A stretch of 64,000 nt of DNA from NCBI RefSeq assembly GCF_042610425.1, contig NZ_JBGJZM010000001.1, positions 434,001 through 498,000 on the forward strand, read 5' to 3'. Below, in pieces: positions 54,058 to 62,908 of this stretch. How positions within the stretch are numbered: position 1 is the first letter of the stretch; every line of letters starts with the position of its first letter. The translations under genes and the position numbers were made by a program. A model generated the notes under the pieces. The model worked only from the letters and a program-made list of their open reading frames with translations, was not told the origin of the DNA and made no database searches. The stretch is from Ectobacillus sp042610425. GTDB taxonomy: Bacteria > Bacillota > Bacilli > Bacillales > Bacillaceae_G.

Positions 54058-54993
54058 ATGGAATTTGTATTTTTAGGAACGGGAGCTGGAGTTCCTTCTA
54101 AAGGAAGAAATGTATCGGCGGTAGCATTGCAGCTTCTTGAAGAGAGAGGGGCTACCTGGCTGTTTGATTGCGGAGAAGCAACGCAACATCAAGTGTTATA
54201 TACATCAGTACGGCCGCGCCGCATTGAAAAGATTTTTATAACCCATTTGCACGGTGATCATATATTTGGCTTACCTGGCCTTTTAGGGAGCCGATCTTTT
54301 CAAGGCGGGGAAGAGCCGTTAACAGTATATGGACCAAAGGGGCTTAAAGAGTATATTGATATTGCATTATCGGTTAGCGGGACGCATATTAAATATCAAC
54401 TTGATATTGTAGAATTAGACGAGGACGGAGTTGTTTTTGAGGATGAGCAGTTCAGTGTTACTGCCGCCCATCTGTCTCATGGTATTGAATGCTATGGTTA
54501 CAGAATTGAAGAGAAAGATATTGCAGGTACTCTTTTAGTAGACCAACTAGTAGACATGGGGATAAAACCAGGACCAATCTATAAGAAATTAAAAGAGGGA
54601 CAGCTTGTAACATTAGAAGATGGCACTATACTCAAAGGAACGGATTTTATTGGCCCGCCGCAAAAGGGAAGAGTTGTAACGATACTAGGAGATACGAGAT
54701 ATTGTGAAGCAAGCATAGAGCTAGCCAAATATGCTGATGTGCTCGTTCATGAGGCAACGCTAGCTGCAGATGCAGAGGAGTTAGCGTTTTCTTATTTTCA
54801 TTCTACAACTCTGCAAGCGGCAACAATTGCAAAGCTTGCAGATGTAAAGCAGCTCATTCTTACACATATTAGTTCTCGTTATCAAGGAGAAGTCATTGAT
54901 AAATTAGAAGAAGAAGCAAAGGAAATATTTCCAAATACGCAGATTGCTGAAGATCTCATGCACTTTGGGATAGGTAAAAAAGTACGAGGATAA
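54058..54993 (+). CDS. rnz: Ribonuclease Z
   Basis: 311-aa metallo-beta-lactamase nuclease that cleaves tRNA precursors after the discriminator base. It has the zinc motif THLHGDH (His63, His65, Asp67, His68), a flexible-arm region (about 150-200) and GDTRYCEASIELAK. The start is ATG 54058 after gaaagagg. It is convergent with proI, sharing a large terminator. Confidence 0.94.
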   Translation: MEFVFLGTGAGVPSKGRNVSAVALQLLEERGATWLFDCGEATQHQVLYTSVRPRRIEKIFITHLHGDHIFGLPGLLGSRSFQGGEEPLTVYGPKGLKEYIDIALSVSGTHIKYQLDIVELDEDGVVFEDEQFSVTAAHLSHGIECYGYRIEEKDIAGTLLVDQLVDMGIKPGPIYKKLKEGQLVTLEDGTILKGTDFIGPPQKGRVVTILGDTRYCEASIELAKYADVLVHEATLAADAEELAFSYFHSTTLQAATIAKLADVKQLILTHISSRYQGEVIDKLEEEAKEIFPNTQIAEDLMHFGIGKKVRG

Positions 54994-55016
54994 AAGAATG
55001 TTTGTGAAATAATATT

Positions 55017-55093
55017 AAAAATGTCCGCATAGAATCGGCCACTGAAAAAGGACTTTATTTCAGTGGTCGCGATTAATAATGCGGACATTTTTT
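55017..55093. terminator. Large composite terminator rnz / proI
   Basis: The outer arms AAAAATGTCCGCAT / ATGCGGACATTTTT enclose a second stem built on CCACTGAAA / TTTCAGTGG, giving a hairpin spanning 76 nt. It has A- and T-runs on the outside, so it can stop transcription in both directions. Confidence 0.85.
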
Positions 55094-55097
55094 TGTT

Positions 55098-55937
55098 TTA
55101 CAGTCTTTCTATTGTTTCGTTTAACACTTCTCCCAGTTCATGTGAGCGTTCGGTTGCTTTTGTAATACATTGAATGATAGCTTCTTGAAAGTCAAAGGAT
55201 TCAAGCGTGCGAATACCAGCTTCCGTAGTGCCGCTAGGGGAAGTAATTTCCTTACGTAGCACAGAAGGATGCTTTGCAGAAGTCTTTAGCATTTCTGCTG
55301 CTCCTAGTATGGTTTGAAGAATCATAGGTCCTGCAACCTCTTCGGATAGACCGATTTGCACGGCAGCTTTTTCCATCGCTTCTACAACATAATAAATATA
55401 TGCTGGACCACTTCCAGAAAGCGCAGTAACAGCGTGCATCAGTTCTTCATCTACAACGGAAACAGTTCCAATATTTTCAAATAAATCACGTGCAAGCGAA
55501 ATATGTTCCTCAGTAGCGTGCTTGGAACGAGATATGCCAGTAGCTGATTTTAGCATGGCAGCAGATGTATTTGGCATGGCGCGAATGATTGCATTTTCTT
55601 TTCCTAGTAAATGTGTGATAGATGAGCTATCTACACCAGCGACTAGAGAGATAATAAGTTGATCCTCACGAATGTATGGTTTTACAGAAGATATTGCTTC
55701 CACAACATCCTTTGGCTTCATTGCAAAGCATACTACGTTTGCGTCTTTTAATAATTCCATTTTATCTTGAGTGCCGCTTACACCGTATTTTTCTGAAAAA
55801 TACGTAAGACGGTCCTTATTGGATCGATTGCTAATGATAATTTGATTAGGCTCTACGTAATGAGTTCGTACGAGACCTGCTATTATCGCTTCAGCAATTG
55901 AACCCGATCCTACAAATGCAAGTTTATGAATCTTCAT
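55098..55937 (-). CDS. proI: Pyrroline-5-carboxylate reductase
   Basis: 279-aa NADPH-dependent enzyme for the last step of proline biosynthesis. It has an N-terminal Rossmann motif (FVGSGSIAEAIIAG) and a C-terminal helical dimer domain with ALSGSGPAYIY and SPSGTTEAGIRTLE. It corresponds to B. subtilis yqjO (proI). The ATG at 55937 is preceded by taggagga. Confidence 0.94.
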   Translation of the reverse strand: MKIHKLAFVGSGSIAEAIIAGLVRTHYVEPNQIIISNRSNKDRLTYFSEKYGVSGTQDKMELLKDANVVCFAMKPKDVVEAISSVKPYIREDQLIISLVAGVDSSSITHLLGKENAIIRAMPNTSAAMLKSATGISRSKHATEEHISLARDLFENIGTVSVVDEELMHAVTALSGSGPAYIYYVVEAMEKAAVQIGLSEEVAGPMILQTILGAAEMLKTSAKHPSVLRKEITSPSGTTEAGIRTLESFDFQEAIIQCITKATERSHELGEVLNETIERL

Positions 55938-56091
55938 GATAGTCCTCCTAAAGTAACATTAAATTGCTTCCAATTTTATAAAGTGAAGCCTGACTACTTA
56001 CTTAAACAGAATGGAATACCTACATTCCTATGCAAGCAATATTATTATTATAGTTCGTTTTTGCGCATTTTCCCCTATTTATCTGAAAATA

Positions 56092-56120
56092 ATGACAAAC
56101 ATTTTTGAAACGTGTAAAAT
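56092..56120 (+). promoter_or_regulatory. Sigma-A promoter of yqjPQ
   Basis: ATGACA (56092-56097) and TAAAAT (56115-56120) are separated by exactly 17 bases. They lie 44 bases ahead of the yqjP start and are overlapped by the palindrome at 56116-56137. Confidence 0.65.
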
Positions 56121-56137
56121 GAATGTACATTCATTTT
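56116..56137 (+). promoter_or_regulatory. 22-bp perfect palindromic operator
   Basis: A perfect 22-bp dyad with core AATGAATGTACATTCATT begins in the -10 box and covers the expected transcription start of yqjPQ. Length, symmetry and position are typical of a TetR-family operator. The half-site TGAATG recalls the B. subtilis FadR operator, but the centre is 2 bases instead of the FadR spacing. Confidence 0.7.
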
Positions 56138-56163
56138 TGTAAGTGGGGATGGGAGGAAAAAAT

Positions 56164-57108
56164 ATGTATGAGATCATACGAATTGAATTACCTGTTCCGT
56201 TTGCGATTGCCACAGTAAATGTGTATGTCGTAAAGGGCGAGAGGCTTACGTTAATCGATACGGGTACGAAAACAGAAGAGTGTAAAATGATGCTTATGAA
56301 GAAACTTGGGGAAATTGGATATCGTATGAAGGATATTGAAAGTGTAATTCTTACCCATCATCATGCAGACCATTGTGGCTTATTAAATGAGTTTCGAGAC
56401 GACGTTGAAATAATTGGCCATCCTTGGAACGAACCATGGATATCACAGGATGAAGATTTTATCTATTCGTACGATACTTTTTTCAGACAGAGTATGCCAA
56501 AGTTTGGTATACCAAGAGCACTTAGCGATATTTCATTAAAAAGAACGCTTGAATACTCCTGTAAGCGATCGTTAACTACTTCAATACGAGAAGGAGATAT
56601 TGTGGATATACTACCAGAGTTTACAGTTCTCGAAACTCCTGGACATGCTTCTACACATATCGCTTTGTTCCGTGAGCGTGATGGATTATTGATTGGAGGA
56701 GATGTATTGTTGGCACGAATCTCATCGAATCCCTTACTGGAGCCGCCCTATCACGGTGAAACGCAGCGCACAAAGCCGCTTCTTCAATACAATGATACAC
56801 TTAGTAGACTTGCAGAGATGCCAATATCACGTATGATAACCGGCCATGGTGAGGACATTACAAATGTACAGGGTCTTGTACAAAAACGATTACATAAACA
56901 AACAGAACGTGCTCATAAGGTATTGAACATGCTGAAAGAACGACCAATGACTGCCTTTGAAGTTTGTGTGAAATTATTTCCTACTGCACACCAGAAACAG
57001 TTAGCATTTACGATTTCAGAAACAGTTGGACAGCTCGATTACTTAGAATATAATCAACAAGTGATGATGGATCCATCATCAGATTCATGGATTTATTATG
57101 CAAAGTAG
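56164..57108 (+). CDS. yqjP: Metallo-beta-lactamase fold hydrolase YqjP
   Basis: 314 aa. The zinc motif LTHHHADHCG lies at about residues 64-73, with further ligands in TPGHAST and GGDVL and the late GHGEDI. The C-terminal helical extension (about 240-310) is winged-helix-like, as in the LACTB2-type MBL branch. The substrate is unknown. The start is ATG 56164 behind gggagga. It is co-transcribed with yqjQ under a palindromic operator. Confidence 0.88.
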   Translation: MYEIIRIELPVPFAIATVNVYVVKGERLTLIDTGTKTEECKMMLMKKLGEIGYRMKDIESVILTHHHADHCGLLNEFRDDVEIIGHPWNEPWISQDEDFIYSYDTFFRQSMPKFGIPRALSDISLKRTLEYSCKRSLTTSIREGDIVDILPEFTVLETPGHASTHIALFRERDGLLIGGDVLLARISSNPLLEPPYHGETQRTKPLLQYNDTLSRLAEMPISRMITGHGEDITNVQGLVQKRLHKQTERAHKVLNMLKERPMTAFEVCVKLFPTAHQKQLAFTISETVGQLDYLEYNQQVMMDPSSDSWIYYAK

Positions 57109-57117
57109 GTGACGTAA

Positions 57118-57906
57118 GTGAAATTGCAAGGCAAAATTATTGCAATAACAGGTGCTTCAAGTGGAGTTGGAGAGCAAATCGCAGTGCAGACTGCTAAACT
57201 AGGCGGAACTCCTGTTTTGTTAGCAAGAACAGAAGAGCGTTTACAAATATTACAAGAAAGATTAAAGCGAGAATATCAAACATCTTGCATTGCCTACCAA
57301 TTAGATGTAACAAAGGATGAGCAAGTACAGAATGTATTTAATCGAATTGAGCAAGAAGTAGGAACGATAGATGTGCTCATTAATAATGCTGGGTTCGGCA
57401 AGTTTTTATCGTTTGAAGAGGCATCACTAGAAGAAGTGAAAGCTATGTTTGATGTGAATGTATTCGGCGTGGTGGCATGTATAAAGGCTGTTCTCCCAGC
57501 CATGAAGCAGAGAAACAGCGGTCATATTATAAATATAGCATCTATAGCGGGAAAAATTGCTACTCCGAAATCAAGTGCCTATGCTGCAACGAAGCATGCG
57601 GTTATTGGCCTTTCTAATAGTCTACGCATGGAACTTGCTACGACGAATATAAGGGTGACAGTTGTCAATCCAGGACCTATTCAAACAAACTTCTTTCAAA
57701 TTGCAGACCGGTCAGGACAGTATGTAGAGAGTGTAAAGCGAATTCTATTAAAGCCAGAGTATGTAGCTGCAGAGAGCTTGAAAACGATTTGGAAGTATAA
57801 GCGAGAGTTACAATTGCCACATTGGATGGGACTAGGTACTTTGGCATTTGCACTCTTTCCACGTACTTTTGAAGCAGTTGCTGGTAATACACTTCGTAAA
57901 AAGTAA
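57118..57906 (+). CDS. yqjQ: Short-chain dehydrogenase/reductase YqjQ
   Basis: 262-aa classical SDR with the NAD(P) motif GASSGVGEQIA (about residues 11-21), NNAG at about 88-91 and the active-site YAATKHA. The C terminus carries a hydrophobic stretch (WMGLGTLAFALFP), perhaps membrane-associated. The start is GTG 57118, nine bases after yqjP. The substrate is unknown; long-chain or lipid-like substrates are plausible for this subgroup. Confidence 0.88.
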   Translation: MKLQGKIIAITGASSGVGEQIAVQTAKLGGTPVLLARTEERLQILQERLKREYQTSCIAYQLDVTKDEQVQNVFNRIEQEVGTIDVLINNAGFGKFLSFEEASLEEVKAMFDVNVFGVVACIKAVLPAMKQRNSGHIINIASIAGKIATPKSSAYAATKHAVIGLSNSLRMELATTNIRVTVVNPGPIQTNFFQIADRSGQYVESVKRILLKPEYVAAESLKTIWKYKRELQLPHWMGLGTLAFALFPRTFEAVAGNTLRKK

Positions 57907-57976
57907 AATATCGATTTTTATGAATGTGAAATTAATATACCAAGCAAACCCATTTATTGTTTGGAATCTGTAAAGG

Positions 57977-58013
57977 TCCATCAGTAGGGAGGAAGAACCT
58001 CCTATTGATGGAA
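57977..58013. terminator. yqjPQ / yqzH terminator
   Basis: TCCATCAGTAGGGAGG pairs with CCTCCTATTGATGGA with a 5-base loop, between the convergent yqjQ and yqzH genes. The T tail on the plus strand is interrupted. Confidence 0.65.
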
Positions 58014-58021
58014 GCTTCTAT

Positions 58022-58213
58022 TTATTTTGTTACATATTCGTATACTGCATCTTCAACAAGTTCATGTAGTGTTTCATCCTTCGTACGGAATTCATATTCT
58101 ATCTTCAAAATCATATTCTGCATATCTATTTTTGAAAGTGGAATGGATTCTACACAATCATAATACTGTAAAAAACAGTTTTTTATCATTTTTTGTATGA
58201 ATCTTTCGTCCAT
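58022..58213 (-). CDS. yqzH: YqzH-like small protein
   Basis: 63-aa acidic, helical protein starting MDERFIQKMI and ending LHELVEDAVYEYVTK, like the YqzH family of bacilli (function unknown). Two tandem aaggagg motifs precede the ATG. The nearer abuts the start codon and the farther lies 10 bases away, so only the farther can serve it. The position after yqjQ agrees with B. subtilis. Confidence 0.78.
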   Translation of the reverse strand: MDERFIQKMIKNCFLQYYDCVESIPLSKIDMQNMILKIEYEFRTKDETLHELVEDAVYEYVTK

Positions 58214-58400
58214 CCTCCTTGATCCTCCTTCAGCTTAGGATAAATCACTATCACTGCATAAAAACGCAATGTTTTATGTAGGATTGTCTAATCCTGTATC
58301 TCTCATCGATTTATTATAGCATGTACGATTTGTCTTATGCATGTATTCAGAAAAGTCATATTTGCTTCTTCTATCTGTATCATTATCTGAAATTACATAA

Positions 58401-58420
58401 AAAAATAAAAATTTATAAAT
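58401..58420 (+). promoter_or_regulatory. Candidate ARG box of the arg operon
   Basis: AATAAAAATTTATAA resembles half of the AhrC operator (AATAAAAATTCA-type core). It lies just upstream of the -35 of the arg promoter. AhrC is encoded in this window at 22.4 kb. The match is imperfect and the region is very AT-rich. Confidence 0.4.
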
Positions 58421-58426
58421 ATTTAA

Positions 58427-58455
58427 TTGACTTAATAAATATACAATATTAAAAT
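58427..58455 (+). promoter_or_regulatory. Sigma-A promoter of argJBDF
   Basis: TTGACT (58427-58432) and TAAAAT (58450-58455) are 17 bases apart, predicting a leader of about 170 nt before argJ. The 417-bp gap between yqzH and argJ holds this promoter, the candidate ARG box and no gene; argC is absent. Confidence 0.65.
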
Positions 58456-58630
58456 AAGAGAATAATTTAAGTGAGAAAAGTTGGGGAGTAAGTATGCTAA
58501 GGTGAAATAGAGTTTGCTCCATTTTATATTTCGTAGGTAATTTTAATATATACGGCTATTATCTATATTATTGGGAATACAAGAGATAAAAGCTCATCCC
58601 ATTACATTATATACAAGGGGAGGAAGGACA

Positions 58631-59854
58631 ATGATTCAAATGACAGATACGGTTAAGGTTATAAATGGTTCAGTTGTTACACCTAAGGGGTTTGCAGCCA
58701 CTGGAGTTCACGCAGGGCTTCGAAAGGTAAGAAAAGATATTGGAGCGATTGTGTGTGACGTACCGGCAAACTGTGCTGCTGTATACACACAAAATGCATT
58801 TCAAGCTGCGCCTATTGTTGTAACAAAGGATAGCATTCAAACAAATCATAAGTTGCAAGCCATATTTGTTAATAGTGCCAATGCAAATGCATGTACAGGT
58901 AAGCAAGGAGAGAAAGATGCATTTGAGACACGTGCTCTTACAGCAAAGCAATTACAACTTGATGAACATCTTGTTGCAGTAGCATCAACAGGGATCATTG
59001 GTTTGTTACTTCCAATGGAAAAAATACGTGAAGGAATAACGATGTTATCCCCGCAAAAAAGTGAAGAAGAAGCGACAAACTTCTGTGAAGCCATATTAAC
59101 AACAGATTTAATTACCAAAACTGCATGTTATCAAACTACTGTTGATAAAGTAAGCGTTACAGTGGGCGGCGTAGCGAAGGGCTCAGGTATGATTCACCCG
59201 AATATGGCAACAATGCTTGGTTTTATTACAACCGATGCTAATATAGAGAGCGATATGCTTCAATACGCGTTAGGCAAGATTACAGAAAAAACGTTTAATC
59301 AAATTACAGTAGACGGAGAAACGTCAACGAATGATATGGTAATCGTCATGGCAAGTGGTCTAGCTGGAAATGAATCCTTAACACCAAATCATCCTGACTG
59401 GGATCAGTTTTATTTAGCATTAAAACAAACATGTGAAGATTTAGCAAAGTTAATTGCTAAAGACGGTGAGGGAGCAACAAAGTTAGTGGAAGTAAGGGTT
59501 GACGGGGCTTTGTCTGAGGATGAAGCACGTATGGCTGCTAAAAAAATTGTAGGCTCTAGTCTTGTTAAAACGGCGATATTTGGTGAAGATCCGAATTGGG
59601 GAAGAATTATAAGTGCACTGGGTCATAGTGAAGCTACGGTCGACCCAAGTAACGTTGATATACTGCTAGGCGATGAATATGTGTTAAAGCAAAGCGAGCC
59701 TCAAAAATTTGATGAAGAGAGCATGCAGGAATACTTAAAGAAAGACTCTATTACCATTTCACTCCATCTTCATATGGGAGAAGCATCAGGTACAGCATGG
59801 GGTTGTGATTTAAGTTACGATTACGTCAAAATTAACGCATGCTATCGTACGTGA
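58631..59854 (+). CDS. argJ: Glutamate N-acetyltransferase / N-acetylglutamate synthase
   Basis: 407-aa bifunctional enzyme that recycles acetyl from N-acetylornithine to glutamate, and in many bacilli also uses acetyl-CoA. It is self-cleaved within PNMATMLGF; Thr194 is the expected new N-terminal nucleophile. The start is ATG 58631 behind ggggaggaagg; an in-frame TTG at 58571 has no ribosome site. It is the first gene of the operon here, whereas argC precedes argJ in B. subtilis. Confidence 0.95.
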   Translation: MIQMTDTVKVINGSVVTPKGFAATGVHAGLRKVRKDIGAIVCDVPANCAAVYTQNAFQAAPIVVTKDSIQTNHKLQAIFVNSANANACTGKQGEKDAFETRALTAKQLQLDEHLVAVASTGIIGLLLPMEKIREGITMLSPQKSEEEATNFCEAILTTDLITKTACYQTTVDKVSVTVGGVAKGSGMIHPNMATMLGFITTDANIESDMLQYALGKITEKTFNQITVDGETSTNDMVIVMASGLAGNESLTPNHPDWDQFYLALKQTCEDLAKLIAKDGEGATKLVEVRVDGALSEDEARMAAKKIVGSSLVKTAIFGEDPNWGRIISALGHSEATVDPSNVDILLGDEYVLKQSEPQKFDEESMQEYLKKDSITISLHLHMGEASGTAWGCDLSYDYVKINACYRT

Positions 59855-59864
59855 GGAGGAAATC

Positions 59865-60635
59865 ATGAAAGAAATAGTAGTTATAAAATGCGGCGGTAGC
59901 ATTTTACAATATTTGACGGAATCTTTTTTTACTAGTATACGAGAATTACAAGAAAAGTATCATGTTATCATTGTGCATGGCGGAGGACCTGAAATCGACC
60001 AAATGCTACAGCGTCTAAATATACCTGTACGTAAAAAAAATGGACTTCGGATTACAACGAAAGATGTCCTACATGTCGTACAAATGATTCTTTGCGGAAG
60101 TGTGAATAAAGAGCTAGTGACCCATTTGGAGCAGGTTCATATCCCTGCAGTTGGTTTAGCAGGCTGTGATGGATCGTTGCTTCAAGCAAAACCATTAGAT
60201 GAAGAGTTAGGTTTTGTTGGTGAAGTAGTTGGTGTGAATACGTCACTTCTTTTCAATTTGTTACGTCAGAATTTTGTGCCTGTAATCTCACCAATTGGTA
60301 TTGATGAGTCAGCCCAGCTTTATAATATAAACGGTGATACGGCAGCCGCCGCTGTTGCCCACTATGTAGGTGCAAAACATTTATTGTTAGTAACGGATGT
60401 TCCTGGTGTACTCAATGAAGGGGAACTAGTTAAAGAAGCAGATGAAGGACAGTTAAAGCAGCTCATTCAAGATGGAGTCATTACAGGTGGAATGATTCCT
60501 AAAGTGGAAGCTGCGTTATCATCACTTCAAGGCGAATTAGAAAGTGTCATGATTGTAGATGGATTGCGGGGCTTTATGAAGGAAAATGGAAAAATAGAAG
60601 GAACGACTGTTACGAAAGGGGTTATCTTACAATGA
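59865..60635 (+). CDS. argB: Acetylglutamate kinase
   Basis: 256-aa amino acid kinase phosphorylating N-acetylglutamate. It has the N-terminal phosphate loop VIKCGGSIL, the substrate segment HGGGPEIDQML and the nucleotide region LLLVTDVPGVL. The ATG follows gaggagga. It overlaps argD by four bases. Confidence 0.95.
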   Translation: MKEIVVIKCGGSILQYLTESFFTSIRELQEKYHVIIVHGGGPEIDQMLQRLNIPVRKKNGLRITTKDVLHVVQMILCGSVNKELVTHLEQVHIPAVGLAGCDGSLLQAKPLDEELGFVGEVVGVNTSLLFNLLRQNFVPVISPIGIDESAQLYNINGDTAAAAVAHYVGAKHLLLVTDVPGVLNEGELVKEADEGQLKQLIQDGVITGGMIPKVEAALSSLQGELESVMIVDGLRGFMKENGKIEGTTVTKGVILQ

Positions 60636-61789
60636 CGGCTTTATTTTCAACATATAAACGGTGGGATATTGAAATCGAAGAAGGTAAAGGAACAATAGTT
60701 ACAGATACAAATGGTAAAGAGTATTTAGATTTTGTTTCCGGTATCGCTGTTTGTAATTTAGGACATTGCTATCCACCGGTAGTGGAAGCTGTAGAAAAGC
60801 AACTTCACAAGGTTTGGCATGTCAGCAATCTATTTCAAAACTCATTGCAAGAGGAAGTTGCTCAGTATTTGACAGAAAATAGCGATGGACAGTATGTATT
60901 CTTTTGCAATAGCGGGGCAGAGGCAAATGAAGCAGCTATTAAATTAGCACGGAAGTACACACAACGCTCTAAAATTATTACGTTTTACCATTCTTTCCAT
61001 GGACGTACATTCGCAACAATGAGTGCAACTGCACAAAGTAAAATACATGATGGTTTTGGACCGCTCCTACCTACGTTTGTATATGTACCCTATAATGATA
61101 TTGCTGCACTGCAAGATGCAATGGACGGAGAAACTGCAGCTATTATGGTAGAGGCAATTCAAGGAGAAGGCGGAGTTCTTCCTGCTGAAACAGCATTTTT
61201 ACAAGAAATTGAGAAGCTATGTGCAAAGCATGGTGCGTTGATGATCGTCGATGAAGTACAGTCAGGTATAGGGAGAACAGGTAAGGCGTTTGCCTATCAA
61301 CATGCCGGGGTATCTCCTGATATTATTACTGTTGCCAAAGCGTTAGGAAATGGGATTCCAACTGGCGCAATTATTGGAAAAGAAAAGCTTGGAGAAGCGT
61401 TTGGACCAGGCGTTCACGGTTCTACATTTGGTGGAAACTTACTTGCAATGACAGCAGCTAAAACCGTGCTACATACGATTTTCAATCAGTCATTTTTAGA
61501 GGATGTAACGGAAAAGGGAAACTATTTTTTACAACTGCTCCGTGATGAAATAGAATCATTACCTGCAGTAAAAGAAGTACGCGGGACTGGACTATTACTT
61601 GGAATTGAATGCAATCAAGAAGCTGCTCCATTTGTTAAAGCTTTGCAGGAAAATGGGTTGCTTGTCCTTACAGCTGGGTCACATGTAATTAGAATTCTCC
61701 CACCGCTAATCGTATCGAAGGAAGAAATTGAAAAAGCTGTTAAGCTATTGCGTGATATATTAGAAAAAAGTTATATTTCCATTTCATAA
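60632..61789 (+). CDS. argD: Acetylornithine aminotransferase
   Basis: 385-aa PLP-dependent class III aminotransferase. It has the cofactor segment SGAEANEAAIKLARKYT, the Asp in IVDEVQSGIGRTG and the Schiff-base lysine in TVAKALGNGIP. The ATG overlaps the argB stop. Confidence 0.95.
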   Translation: MTALFSTYKRWDIEIEEGKGTIVTDTNGKEYLDFVSGIAVCNLGHCYPPVVEAVEKQLHKVWHVSNLFQNSLQEEVAQYLTENSDGQYVFFCNSGAEANEAAIKLARKYTQRSKIITFYHSFHGRTFATMSATAQSKIHDGFGPLLPTFVYVPYNDIAALQDAMDGETAAIMVEAIQGEGGVLPAETAFLQEIEKLCAKHGALMIVDEVQSGIGRTGKAFAYQHAGVSPDIITVAKALGNGIPTGAIIGKEKLGEAFGPGVHGSTFGGNLLAMTAAKTVLHTIFNQSFLEDVTEKGNYFLQLLRDEIESLPAVKEVRGTGLLLGIECNQEAAPFVKALQENGLLVLTAGSHVIRILPPLIVSKEEIEKAVKLLRDILEKSYISIS

Positions 61790-61804
61790 AGAGAGGATTG
61801 AAAG

Positions 61805-62758
61805 ATGATGAATGTTTTAAAATCAGCAAAAGTACAAGCAAAGGATGTATTATCTTTAAAGGAAATGAGTTCACAGGAAATAATGGATGTACTTTTGCTT
61901 GCAGTAGATTTAAAGAAACAACATAAGGAAGGGAATAATCCACCGCTTTTAAATGGGAAAATATTAGGAATGATTTTCGATAAACATTCAACACGTACAC
62001 GTGTTTCTTTTGAAGCGGGTATGCTTCAGCTTGGTGGACACGGTATGTTCCTTAGTGGAAAAGAACTTCAACTTGGACGCGGAGAGTCAGTTGAAGATAC
62101 GGCAAAAGTATTATCTCAGTATGTAGATGCTATTATGATTCGTACATTTTCCCATGAAAAGGTGGAAGAATTAGCAAAGCATGCTACAATTCCTGTTATT
62201 AATGGACTAACAGATGATCATCATCCATGCCAAGCATTGGCGGACCTCTTGACTGTATATGAAGTAAAGGGAACATTCCAAGGTGTGAAGCTTGCGTACA
62301 TTGGTGATGGTAATAATGTATGTCATTCTTTATTATTTGCAGGGGCAAAGGTAGGCATGCATATTGTAGCAGCTTGTCCTGAAGGTTATAAACCAAACGC
62401 TACATTTGTTGAGGAGGCTCAGCAAATAGCAGCGCAAACAGGTGCAATCATCGAGGTTTGTGAAGATCCAATTGAAGCTGTAAAAGATGCAGATTTTATT
62501 TACAGTGATGTCTGGACAAGCATGGGACAAGAAGAGGAAGCAAAACAACGGTTGCAAATTTTCCATGATTATCAGATTAATGAACAGCTAATGCAACATG
62601 CAGCTGACGATTATACATTTTTACACTGCTTACCAGCGCATCGTGGGGAAGAAGTAACGTCGGATATTATTGATGGCGCACATTCTGCTATTTTTCAACA
62701 GGCTGGAAATCGTCTTCATGCACAGAAGGCCCTTCTCGTAAGTCTTCTCAATAAATGA
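61805..62758 (+). CDS. argF: Ornithine carbamoyltransferase
   Basis: 317 aa. It has the carbamoyl phosphate motif STRTRVSFE, the HPCQALADL loop and the ornithine-site HCLPAHRGEE. It converts ornithine and carbamoyl phosphate to citrulline. Unlike B. subtilis, no carA/carB lie between argD and argF. Two adjacent ATGs follow agagagg. It ends the operon. Confidence 0.96.
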   Translation: MMNVLKSAKVQAKDVLSLKEMSSQEIMDVLLLAVDLKKQHKEGNNPPLLNGKILGMIFDKHSTRTRVSFEAGMLQLGGHGMFLSGKELQLGRGESVEDTAKVLSQYVDAIMIRTFSHEKVEELAKHATIPVINGLTDDHHPCQALADLLTVYEVKGTFQGVKLAYIGDGNNVCHSLLFAGAKVGMHIVAACPEGYKPNATFVEEAQQIAAQTGAIIEVCEDPIEAVKDADFIYSDVWTSMGQEEEAKQRLQIFHDYQINEQLMQHAADDYTFLHCLPAHRGEEVTSDIIDGAHSAIFQQAGNRLHAQKALLVSLLNK

Positions 62759-62908
62759 ACGATTATAAGGTAGAAATTTTTTATTCTATTCCCTACGATT
62801 TCCGCTTATTTAATAAATAATTGTATTCTCTATTCTGTAGTTATACATTATAATATAAGGAAGGTACCTTTATTTATAATAGAAGGACTACTTGGGAGAG
62901 ATGCACAC

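Noticed and set aside
56116..56137. Palindrome as a LexA or FadR box
   Set aside because: It does not match CGAAC-N4-GTTCG, and its centre spacing differs from the FadR operator, so it was kept only as an unknown operator.
58274..58522. Reverse ORF of 82 codons in the arg leader
   Set aside because: Hydrophobic translation from AT-rich promoter DNA, no ribosome site, and it lies over the arg promoter.
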